The notes under the pieces: generated by a model | What the model was told of the DNA's origin: nothing | The model's database searches: none | The model's input: the letters and a program-made list of their open reading frames with translations, nothing else | Program-made: the position numbers and the translations under genes | Shown here: positions 1 through 5,922 of the stretch, one piece after another | How the letters are laid out: the number at the start of each line of letters is the position of its first letter | How positions within the stretch are numbered: the stretch's first letter is position 1 | Assembly (NCBI GenBank): GCA_028701815.1 | Contig: JAQVPY010000138.1 | Coordinates: forward strand, 1-5,922 | Direction: 5' to 3' | Length of the DNA: 5,922 nucleotides | From: Bacteroidales bacterium | GTDB taxonomy: Bacteria > Bacteroidota > Bacteroidia > Bacteroidales > BM520

Positions 1-1102
1 TATTATCGGATGTATGGCCGAACGAATGAAAGAAGAACTGCTCGAGAAAGAACCTGTTGTCGATTTAATTGCCGGCCCCGACACATACCGACATCTGCCG
101 GATATGATTAAAGAACTTACCCCCGATAAGAAGGCGGTGGATACTTTGCTCTCAACCCATGAGACATACGATGACGTGCGCCCGGTGAGAATTAACAGCA
201 ACGGCGTGAGCGCCTTTATATCTATTATGCGCGGGTGTGAGAATTTCTGTACCTATTGCGTGGTGCCTTATACAAGAGGTAAGGAACGTAGCCGTGACCC
301 GAAAACTATCGTCAACGAAGCAACCTTTTTAGTCGAAAACGGCTTTAAAGAGGTCACCCTCTTGGGACAGAACGTAAACTCATATAAATGGATTGATGAT
401 GCAACCGGCACTGTTACCGATTTTAGCAAACTTATGGCTATGGTGGCTGAAATCAGCCCTAAATTGCGCGTTAGATTCGCCACCTCTCATCCTAAAGACT
501 TGTCCGACGATTTGATAAAGACTATTGCCGTATATGATAATATCTGCAAATATATTCATCTGCCGCTTCAATCCGGCAGCTCCGCAGTCCTCAAACGGAT
601 GAACAGAAAATATACGCGCGAATGGTATTTTGACAGAATTACCGCTATCAGAAATATGATCCCAGACTGCGCTGTCAGCACCGATGTTATCGCCGGCTTC
701 TGCGGAGAAACAGAGGAAGATCATCTGCAGACTCTGGAGATGATGAGAAAGGTAGGGTATACTTACGCATATATGTTTAAATATTCGGAACGCCCTAATA
801 CCCTCGCCCAACGAAATTTCCCCAATGATGTCCCCGAAGACGTCAAAACCCGCCGCTTAGAGGAAATCATAGAGCTACAACAACAGCTGTCTTATGAGGG
901 CAACAAACAGGACGTGGGTAAAATATTCGAGATCCTCGTAGAAGGCGAATCCAAACGGTCCTCTGACGAATTGTTCGGTCGTAACTCCCAAAATAAGGTC
1001 ATCGTGTTTGAACGCGAAGATGTAAAGGTCGGCGATTATATTACCGTAAAGGTCACTGATTGTACCGCGGCAACATTACGTGGCATGCGGATTGTGCAAT
1101 AA
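1..1102 (+). CDS. miaB: tRNA-2-methylthio-N6-dimethylallyladenosine synthase MiaB, 5'-truncated by the window edge
   Basis: MiaB is a cytoplasmic radical-SAM enzyme that adds a methylthio group to N6-isopentenyladenosine at position 37 of tRNAs reading UNN codons. It uses two [4Fe-4S] clusters. The frame is open from base 2 and reads Ile-Ile-Gly-Cys before the ATG at 14, so that ATG is internal. The Cys (11-13) in GCMAER matches the third cysteine of the N-terminal UPF0004 cluster. Numbering from that Met, the radical-SAM CxxxCxxC is C75, C79 and C82 (bases 236-259), in MRGCENFCTYC followed by VPYTRGKERSR. Further conserved stretches are LLGQNVNSY (~116-124), HLPLQSGSS (~182-190), MNRKYTREW (~196-204) and GFCGETEEDH (~228-237). 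A C-terminal TRAM domain (~302-362) contains KRSSDELFGRN and ends in a TLRGM stretch. Family members are about 430-460 residues, so roughly 80-95 residues are missing. RimO and MtaB are relatives, but the motif wording fits MiaB best. No frameshift or missing catalytic residue was seen in the visible part. It ends in TAA, convergent with the exporter operon. Confidence 0.96.
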   Translation, partial: IIGCMAERMKEELLEKEPVVDLIAGPDTYRHLPDMIKELTPDKKAVDTLLSTHETYDDVRPVRINSNGVSAFISIMRGCENFCTYCVVPYTRGKERSRDPKTIVNEATFLVENGFKEVTLLGQNVNSYKWIDDATGTVTDFSKLMAMVAEISPKLRVRFATSHPKDLSDDLIKTIAVYDNICKYIHLPLQSGSSAVLKRMNRKYTREWYFDRITAIRNMIPDCAVSTDVIAGFCGETEEDHLQTLEMMRKVGYTYAYMFKYSERPNTLAQRNFPNDVPEDVKTRRLEEIIELQQQLSYEGNKQDVGKIFEILVEGESKRSSDELFGRNSQNKVIVFEREDVKVGDYITVKVTDCTAATLRGMRIVQ

Positions 1103-1142
1103 CTGCAATAGATATTTATTGTGTGAATAATACACAATCGCA
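1086..1142. repeat. Longer imperfect inverted repeat that competes with the terminator hairpin
   Basis: TGCGGATTGTG (1086-1096, the last codons of miaB) is complementary to CACAATCGCA (1133-1142), giving ten base pairs with one bulged G. The 3' arm largely overlaps the 3' arm of the 1118-1138 hairpin, because ATTGTG occurs twice in direct orientation (1091-1096 and 1118-1123). The two structures cannot form together. Base complementarity is what is seen; any regulatory meaning is inference, and in A/T-rich DNA such pairing may be chance. Confidence 0.3.
1118..1138. terminator. Hairpin in the convergent gap, probable bidirectional terminator
   Basis: A perfect inverted repeat, ATTGTGT (1118-1124) and ACACAAT (1132-1138), encloses the 7-base loop GAATAAT. 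A G-U pair inside could extend the stem to 8 bp in the + strand RNA. It sits 15 bases after the miaB stop and 23 bases past the stop of the channel gene on the other strand, which is where a terminator serving both transcripts would be expected. The stem is A/T-rich. Neither strand has a clean U-run directly after the stem: the + strand continues CGCACAAAAAATTATT and the - strand AAATATC. It is therefore not a textbook intrinsic terminator, and the function is inferred from position and symmetry. Confidence 0.45.
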
Positions 1143-1161
1143 CAAAAAATTATTCCTGATA

Positions 1162-2487
1162 TCAGTAACTTGTCGTTTGATAAAATTCAATTATTCGATA
1201 TCGAATGATGTATTCGTATTTGGCTTGGATTTCAGATAGTTGCGACGTGATGTATTTCGATTTCGCCTCGTCATATTCTAAATTTGTGGACTTTCCGGAT
1301 TCGAATTTGACTTGTGCGTAATCGAGGGATTTTTTCGATGCCTCTACTGCAACCTTAGCCGAGATATACTGGTCTTTTGATGCCGTGGCGTTGTTGTAAG
1401 CTTGATATATCTCTTTTACGAGATTCAACTTGGTTTCTTCGAGAGCTATCTCTTTATTCTGCAAATCTATCTGTGATAACTTTATGTTATTACGCGTTGA
1501 GCATCTGTTGAAGATAGGAATGCTCATAGAGAGGGACAGCAGTCCGCGCATGTTGTTATTGAGTTGTTCTCCGAAGGGGGAGTTGATATCCTGTTTGAAG
1601 GTATAGTAATATCCTGTGCCCCAGCTTGCGCTAAAGCCGACGTATGGGTATAGATTGGATTTTTGTATTCTAATATCTTCATGGCCCTGAGCTATTCTAA
1701 ACATGGCGGCTTTGATAGCGGGGCGGGTGGAGATACAGCTGTCGAGTAGGTATTGAAGATTGATATCGGTATTTATCAAGTTATTTATTTCATCGGAAGG
1801 GTCTATGATGTCGAAATTATTTGCGTTGGCGATATTCATCAGTTGCGCGAGGTCGAGTTTCGACAGCTTATAATTGTTAGCAGCTTTCACAGCGCTTAGT
1901 TTATCGTTGGCGAGTGTGGCTTTTGCTTCATAGAGTTCGGAGTCGGATTTTTTTCCGCTGTTGACGAGTTTTTGGATGTTTTCGACTTGCAATTCCGACA
2001 GGGCTACCTGTTCATCAGCTACGTTGAGGACTTCTTTGTTGAGGAGCACAGACAGGTAATAGGCGGTGATATTCAGGGAGAGATTTTCTTTTGCCTGTTG
2101 CAAGTCTTCGAAAGAAGCATCGAGGCCGAGTTTTTGGGATTTTATCTGTCGGTTGATTTTAAATCCTTGGAATACGGGTATTTCGGTGCCCACTCCCAAC
2201 GATGTCGAAGTTTGTGAGTTATTGTCGATGATCACGTTGTTTGCTGTCTGGGCGCGTCCGAAGTCGAAATTCTGTCCCAAAGAGGCGTATAGATTAGGCA
2301 GGCGGCTCATCTGTGTCGTGTTGAGGTTAATCTTTTCGCTTTCGAGTGAGAGCAGTTGTTTTCTGACGTCGAAATTATGTTCCATGGCATAGCTTATACA
2401 TTTGTCGAGGTCCCATTTTTCCTGAGCCTTAACAATATTGGCAGATACCAAAAAACAGGCTATAAGTATGATGAGTTTCAGTTTCAT
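1162..2487 (-). CDS. TolC-family outer-membrane efflux channel protein
   Basis: This is a 441-residue outer-membrane factor, predicted to trimerise into a channel crossing the outer membrane and periplasm and to receive substrate from the adaptor encoded just upstream. A signal peptide is visible (~1-21: Lys-rich start, hydrophobic LIILIACFLVSANIV, likely cleavage after VKA before QEKW). The mature start, W-x-L-x-x-CI-x-YA-x-x-HN (~25-38), is the usual opening of Bacteroidota members. Two homologous halves follow, as in TolC. Residues ~61-217 run from RLPNLYASL through IPVFQGF and long helices; ~277-432 run from NLYPYVGFSASWG through IPIFNR and long helices ending YRIIEFYQ. The length is normal. 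The 16-base gap to the adaptor stop implies co-transcription as the last gene of the operon; no Shine-Dalgarno motif precedes the ATG. The TGA stop lies within a CTGATATCAG palindrome. The substrate cannot be told from the sequence, so no symbol is given. Confidence 0.93.
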   Translation of the reverse strand: MKLKLIILIACFLVSANIVKAQEKWDLDKCISYAMEHNFDVRKQLLSLESEKINLNTTQMSRLPNLYASLGQNFDFGRAQTANNVIIDNNSQTSTSLGVGTEIPVFQGFKINRQIKSQKLGLDASFEDLQQAKENLSLNITAYYLSVLLNKEVLNVADEQVALSELQVENIQKLVNSGKKSDSELYEAKATLANDKLSAVKAANNYKLSKLDLAQLMNIANANNFDIIDPSDEINNLINTDINLQYLLDSCISTRPAIKAAMFRIAQGHEDIRIQKSNLYPYVGFSASWGTGYYYTFKQDINSPFGEQLNNNMRGLLSLSMSIPIFNRCSTRNNIKLSQIDLQNKEIALEETKLNLVKEIYQAYNNATASKDQYISAKVAVEASKKSLDYAQVKFESGKSTNLEYDEAKSKYITSQLSEIQAKYEYIIRYRIIEFYQTTSY

Positions 2488-2503
2488 TATGATGTCTGTA
2501 TTA

Positions 2504-3610
2504 TTATTTCGATTTGATTTTAACGTTACCTCTTATAGAGGTTTCTTTATCTATGCCCTCCACGACTTCGATGAATAAACCGTCAGACAGGCCGGTGGTT
2601 ACCGGTGTTTTTTTGTATTTATTTTCTTGTTCTTTAGCATCGGTAAGGACATATACGAAGGTGCTGTCGTTAGAGAACTCGAGGGTACTTTCGGGGATAC
2701 TCAGCACATTTTCGTGTCTTTCTGTGATGATTTCGCCGTTAGCGCTGTAGCCGGAGCGGATATAACCGCTGTCGACAGGTTTTACTGCGGCTTTTATCTC
2801 AAAGGTAGTAGCGCCATTTTCGAGTGTTCCTTTAGGAGCGATATATTCGAGTATAGCCTGACAACTTGTATTTTGCATTGCGCCGATGGTGAGTTTGACT
2901 TCATTTCCTTCTTTAATCCTACCCACTTCCGTCTCGTCGACTTTTCCGATAAAGATGAGGTTATTCATATCTGCGATGGTTGCAATAGTTGTCCCGTCGT
3001 TAAAAGTATTTGTCTGAATAACGGAGTTGCCCACTTTTACCGGTATGTTGAGAATCATGCCGGAAATAGTCGATTTAATCTGGGTGTTGCTATACTGTTG
3101 GGTGCTTTTCGACATACCTTCTTTAATGATGTCGATTGTTTCCTCCGCGTTAGCTATTTCTTCCTTCGCTTTGAGGTAGCCCGATTCGGTAGTCTCAAAT
3201 GATTCTGCGGTAACGACTCCCGATTCATAGAGCTTTTTCTCGCGATTATATTGGGTCTCAATCTGTTCCATATTTATCTTGGCGATTTTTAGCTGTGATT
3301 CGGCTGAGCTGAGTTGTGATATGTCGGGAACGACTTTAACTTTTGCTATTACTTCTCCTGCTTTAACGAATTGTCCGGATTCTTTATAGATATCGGTGAT
3401 GATTCCGGATATTTGCGGTTTCAGGAGGACTTCATCGCGGGGTTCTATTTTCCCGTTGATAATAGTCTTTTTCTCAATAGTTCTGTATTCGGGAGAGACC
3501 GCTTCATATTCTACTGCTTTAGGTTTGGATTTCTGCCACAGGAAGACAAATGTTCCAACGACAAGGGCTGCTAAGACAATGAACACCAGGATTTTAAAAA
3601 ACTTTTTCAT
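2504..3610 (-). CDS. MacA-like periplasmic adaptor (membrane fusion protein, HlyD/RND-MFP family)
   Basis: This 368-residue adaptor should bridge the inner-membrane permeases and the TolC-like channel. A single N-terminal membrane anchor (~5-24, after MKK) leaves the rest in the periplasm; there is no lipobox Cys. The first lipoyl half-motif is at ~60-92 (LLKPQISGIITDIYKESGQ, then VKAGEVIAKV). It is followed by an alpha-helical hairpin (~97-170), the second lipoyl half (~177-200, IKSTISGMILNIPVKVGNSV), a beta-barrel domain (~215-295) and a membrane-proximal domain to the C-terminus (IPESTLEF, TTGLSDGLFIEVVEGI). The hairpin tip carries R123, L127, T134 and F138, in the spacing of the RLxxLxxxxxxSxxxL channel-docking motif, with Thr replacing Ser. 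The length and order fit MacA-type adaptors of ABC exporters. It starts 31 bases after the permease B stop; that gap is A/T-rich and shows neither a Shine-Dalgarno motif nor a clear TTTG/TAnnTTTG promoter. The MacA function is by family and context; the substrate is unknown. Confidence 0.92.
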   Translation of the reverse strand: MKKFFKILVFIVLAALVVGTFVFLWQKSKPKAVEYEAVSPEYRTIEKKTIINGKIEPRDEVLLKPQISGIITDIYKESGQFVKAGEVIAKVKVVPDISQLSSAESQLKIAKINMEQIETQYNREKKLYESGVVTAESFETTESGYLKAKEEIANAEETIDIIKEGMSKSTQQYSNTQIKSTISGMILNIPVKVGNSVIQTNTFNDGTTIATIADMNNLIFIGKVDETEVGRIKEGNEVKLTIGAMQNTSCQAILEYIAPKGTLENGATTFEIKAAVKPVDSGYIRSGYSANGEIITERHENVLSIPESTLEFSNDSTFVYVLTDAKEQENKYKKTPVTTGLSDGLFIEVVEGIDKETSIRGNVKIKSK

Positions 3611-3641
3611 ATAGCTTTATATTTATTTTAATCAATTAATA

Positions 3642-4895
3642 TTATTCATCGCGTAATGCGTCTATTGCTTTAATCTCAAGGGCTTTTTTAGCCGGTATTA
3701 TTCCCGCCATCATGCCGAAGACAATAATTATTATCAGGGCTGTGATGCCCATCCAGAAAGATATTTGTGGCGATTGGAACATGATGTCTCCGCTTGCGGC
3801 CTTTGCTGCCGTCATATTGTCGACAACAGACAGGGCAAGTACTCCGAGAAACAGTCCGAAGATACCCGCGATAGAAGTCAGGGTTACGCTTTCTCCCGTG
3901 ATCTGTCGTATAATCGACAGCGGTTTAGCGCCTATGGCGCGTTTGACACCTATTTCTTTTGTCCTCTCGCGTACGGAGACGAGCATGATGTTGCTGATAC
4001 CTATTACGCCGGCGAGAAGAGTTCCGATACCTACAAGCCATATAAGAAAATTTATGCCGAGAAACAGCATGTCGAAACTTTTCAGCACTTCTTTCATATT
4101 GAAGCTGCTTACAGCGAGATCGTCTTCCGGTGCTATCGTATGTTTCTGCTTGATAATAGATTTTATCTTGTCCTCTACAACTGCTATGTCTGCGTCATCG
4201 TAGGCGGCTATTGTGATTAATGAGATGGAATTGCCGTAGTTTTCAACTTGTTGCAGTGTCGTCATCGGGATATATATACTTTCCGAGGCGTTTCCACCTA
4301 TATTGACGTACCCGGATGCCTTAACAATCCCTATTACGATGTAATATATGCCGTCGATAGAAATCTGTTTTCCTATCGGTTCTTCTTCATTAAAGAAAAT
4401 TTGTGAGTAAACATTCTGACCCAATATGCAGACTTTTCTTTTTTCTCTGATGTCTATAGGATTGAAAACGCGACCTTTTACTAAGGTTTGTTTGTCGATA
4501 TTAAAGTAGTCTTCGCCGGTACCCATAACGGAAAAGGATAAGCTTTTCTCGTTATATGTGACCGTCTTGTTGTCGTTTCCATTCAAGCCGCTGACATATT
4601 GAACTTCGGGAATGTTTTTCTTTACGATTTCGATATCTTCATTAGTAAGACTCCAATAACGACCGGCGTTGAATCCCTTATAGGCTACACTTGTTCGGTC
4701 AGAAAAAATAAATGTAGAGTTCTTCGGCATATTTTGTATTCCGGCGACGAAGCCCGAATGGAAGCCTTTGCCTATACCTAATAATACTACGAACATAAAC
4801 ATGCCCCAGAAGACACCGAAGGCTGTTAACAGACTCCGGCTCTTATTGCGGCTGATTGACTGCCATATTTCTTTATATCTATCTAAATCGAACAT
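3642..4895 (-). CDS. MacB-type ABC transporter permease B (periplasmic core plus FtsX domain, no ATPase domain)
   Basis: This 417-residue inner-membrane permease has the four-helix MacB/FtsX layout. TM1 is ~22-42 (LLTAFGVFWGMFMFVVLLGIG). A large periplasmic core domain follows (~45-270), with KVCILGQNVYSQIF at ~155-167 and the segment GKQISIDGIYYIVIGIVK. TM2 is ~277-304, TM3 ~336-358 and TM4 ~378-400. The FtsX-family cytoplasmic stretch NIMLVSVRERTKEIGVKRAI sits just after TM2 (~302-321), where it would contact the ATPase; the end, IPAKKALEIKAIDALR, is also family-typical. MFDLDRYKEIW is a normal start for the Bacteroidota members of this family. No Walker A or B motif is present, so unlike E. 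coli MacB the nucleotide-binding domain must be a separate protein. The ATG lies only 3 bases after the stop of permease A (TAA-GAC-ATG), which suggests coupled translation and a paired subunit. MacAB-like efflux is more likely than LolCDE-type lipoprotein release because an adaptor and a channel follow. Confidence 0.93.
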   Translation of the reverse strand: MFDLDRYKEIWQSISRNKSRSLLTAFGVFWGMFMFVVLLGIGKGFHSGFVAGIQNMPKNSTFIFSDRTSVAYKGFNAGRYWSLTNEDIEIVKKNIPEVQYVSGLNGNDNKTVTYNEKSLSFSVMGTGEDYFNIDKQTLVKGRVFNPIDIREKRKVCILGQNVYSQIFFNEEEPIGKQISIDGIYYIVIGIVKASGYVNIGGNASESIYIPMTTLQQVENYGNSISLITIAAYDDADIAVVEDKIKSIIKQKHTIAPEDDLAVSSFNMKEVLKSFDMLFLGINFLIWLVGIGTLLAGVIGISNIMLVSVRERTKEIGVKRAIGAKPLSIIRQITGESVTLTSIAGIFGLFLGVLALSVVDNMTAAKAASGDIMFQSPQISFWMGITALIIIIVFGMMAGIIPAKKALEIKAIDALRDE

Positions 4896-4898
4896 GTC

Positions 4899-5922
4899 TT
4901 ACTCGTTTCTTAGTGCTTCTATCGGTTTTACTCTTACTGCTTTGCGTGCGGGGAAGTATCCTGCGAGGGTGCCTGCAATAACAAGTATTGCCGTGGCAGC
5001 GAGAACTATCCCCATGTCGACACCGGGGTCTTTTATCGGGATGTTGGATGCGCCGCTTTTGGCTAAGATATTACTGATGACTTCTGTTACCATTATCCCG
5101 CAAATCATACCGATATATCCGAATAAGGATGTGATAATGAGCGCTTCGGTAACAATCATGGTGATGATGGAATTGGGCTTCGCCCCTATAGCTTTTCTGA
5201 TGCCTATCTCCTTGGTCCTTTCTCTGACGGTAATAAGCATGATGTTGCTTACTCCTACAATACCGGCAATCAGCGTCCCGAGGCCTATGGCCCAAATGAA
5301 AATATCTATTGCGTTGAATAATTTAACCGATTGCAGATAATTCTCCATCTGATTCCAGACATATATCGCCCATTTGTCGCTCGGATCGAATAGATGTCGC
5401 AGACTCATACGTTTTACGACCTTGTCGTTGAATGCTTCGTTGGCTTTTATGGTATTAAGCCCGTTGACGGTAACAACCATTTCGCGCATAGACCTTGAAT
5501 TATATACCGTCTGTGCCGTGGACAGAGGTATGAAGGCGTTGGTCTGCCATGTATTTTCCTTTTTATAAACACCTATGACTTGAAATGGAATCCCGTCGAT
5601 GACCGTATATCGGCTTATGGGAGATTCATCCTTGAAGAGAGATACTGCGTCACGTTCAGAAAGGACTATAACTTTTCTCGATTCGCGGATGTCTAACTTG
5701 TTTATATTCCTCCCATGAAGAATATCTATTTCGTCGATATCGAAGTATTCGGGGATGACGGCTTGTATATTGCTGCTGACATAATTTGTCTGAGTGGAGA
5801 TCTCTTTGTAGCCGACACGAAATACAGGAACAACCTGATCGACTTCGGCGAAGCAGTTGGCGACAAATACTGAGTCGCTGTTGTCCATCCTTATAGGTGT
5901 GTTTTTTGACGTGCCCATATAT
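4899..5922 (-). CDS. MacB-type ABC transporter permease A, 5'-truncated by the window edge
   Basis: This is the second permease of the same family as its downstream neighbour. The frame is open to the right edge: the codon before the ATG at 5918 is TAT, not a stop, so that Met is not a credible start. Compared with the 417-residue paralogue, about 70-80 residues are missing, including TM1. Numbering from the visible Met, the periplasmic core spans to ~195 (IPEYFDIDEIDILHGR ~55-70, RKVIVLSERDAVSLF ~81-95, IDGIPFQVIGVYKK ~107-120). TM2 is ~203-225, TM3 ~257-280 and TM4 ~303-325. The FtsX-type stretch NIMLITVRERTKEIGIRKAI is at ~225-244, followed by GAKPNSII, and the end is FPARKAVRVKPIEALRNE. 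It has no ATP-binding motifs. Similarity to permease B is strong in the cytoplasmic loop and weak in the periplasmic core, as expected for two halves of a heterodimer. The operon's ATPase and promoter would be expected further upstream, outside the window. Confidence 0.92.
   Translation of the reverse strand, partial: YMGTSKNTPIRMDNSDSVFVANCFAEVDQVVPVFRVGYKEISTQTNYVSSNIQAVIPEYFDIDEIDILHGRNINKLDIRESRKVIVLSERDAVSLFKDESPISRYTVIDGIPFQVIGVYKKENTWQTNAFIPLSTAQTVYNSRSMREMVVTVNGLNTIKANEAFNDKVVKRMSLRHLFDPSDKWAIYVWNQMENYLQSVKLFNAIDIFIWAIGLGTLIAGIVGVSNIMLITVRERTKEIGIRKAIGAKPNSIITMIVTEALIITSLFGYIGMICGIMVTEVISNILAKSGASNIPIKDPGVDMGIVLAATAILVIAGTLAGYFPARKAVRVKPIEALRNE

Larger units (their letters stand above)
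1162..5922 (-). other. Exporter operon: permease A, permease B, adaptor, outer-membrane channel
   Basis: Four genes on the - strand are separated by 3, 31 and 16 bases, with no terminator-like hairpin or convincing promoter between them, so a single transcript is likely. Together they supply the inner-membrane, periplasmic and outer-membrane parts of a MacAB-TolC-type machine. The ATP-hydrolysing subunit is the only missing piece. The promoter and any regulator lie beyond the right edge, so regulation cannot be read here. The gene products and spacing are seen in the sequence; co-transcription is inferred. Confidence 0.85.

Noticed and set aside
14..16. ATG at 14 as the miaB start
   Set aside because: The frame is open upstream to base 2 and encodes Ile-Ile-Gly-Cys, which matches the conserved GCMAER cluster motif. 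The protein would also be far too short and lack the UPF0004 domain.
380..811. 143-residue open frame on the - strand inside miaB
   Set aside because: It lies entirely antisense to a strongly conserved coding region and has no recognisable domain.
2451..2487. Possible lipoprotein signal (Leu-Ile-Ala-Cys, residues 8-11) in the channel protein
   Set aside because: It matches the lipobox loosely, but only ten residues precede the Cys and the hydrophobic stretch continues past it to a good signal peptidase I site (VKA before QEKW).
2627..3202. 191-residue open frame on the + strand opposite the adaptor gene
   Set aside because: It is a Phe/Cys/Asp-rich shadow of the adaptor reading frame, with no family signature.
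3611..3641. Internal promoter in the 31-base gap before the adaptor
   Set aside because: The gap is A/T-rich and has a short TTAAT/ATTAA symmetry, but it lacks the TTTG and TAnnTTTG elements of Bacteroidota promoters.
4768..5340. 190-residue open frame on the + strand across the permease junction
   Set aside because: It is antisense to both permeases. Its apparent hydrophobicity comes from the complementary membrane-segment codons.
5916..5918. ATG (complement of 5916-5918) as the permease A start
   Set aside because: There is no stop between it and the window edge, and a protein starting there would lack TM1, which the family requires.

Overview
The window looks like chromosomal DNA from a member of the Bacteroidota, probably the order Bacteroidales. 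The evidence is the protein signatures (a MiaB with GFCGETEEDH and a permease opening MFDLDRYKEIW followed by TAFGVFWG), the moderate-to-low GC content, and start codons preceded by A/T-rich sequence with no clear Shine-Dalgarno motif. No mobile element, tRNA, rRNA or CRISPR array was seen. This call rests on recalled family signatures, not on a database search.

Left part (1-1102, + strand): the C-terminal ~80% of miaB, the radical-SAM tRNA methylthiotransferase. Its N-terminus lies before base 1. The reading frame is open to the left edge, and the Cys encoded just before the first visible ATG is part of the N-terminal iron-sulfur site.

Middle (1103-1161): a 59-base gap between convergent genes. 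It holds a perfect 7-bp hairpin, best read as a shared terminator, whose 3' arm could also pair with the end of miaB.

Right part (1162-5922, - strand, read right to left): a tightly packed operon for a tripartite MacAB-TolC-type ABC exporter. The gene order is permease A (cut by the right edge), permease B, periplasmic adaptor, TolC-like outer-membrane channel, with gaps of 3, 31 and 16 bases. The two permeases are paralogues with the MacB periplasmic-core/FtsX layout and no fused ATPase domain. They would form a heterodimer in the inner membrane. The adaptor would span the periplasm and dock onto the TolC-like trimer. The ATP-binding subunit is not in view and is most simply expected upstream of permease A, beyond base 5922. 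The substrate cannot be read from the sequence.

Every base outside the short gaps is accounted for by these five genes. I see no new biological system here; the most useful second looks are the split two-permease exporter and the alternative hairpins in the convergent gap.
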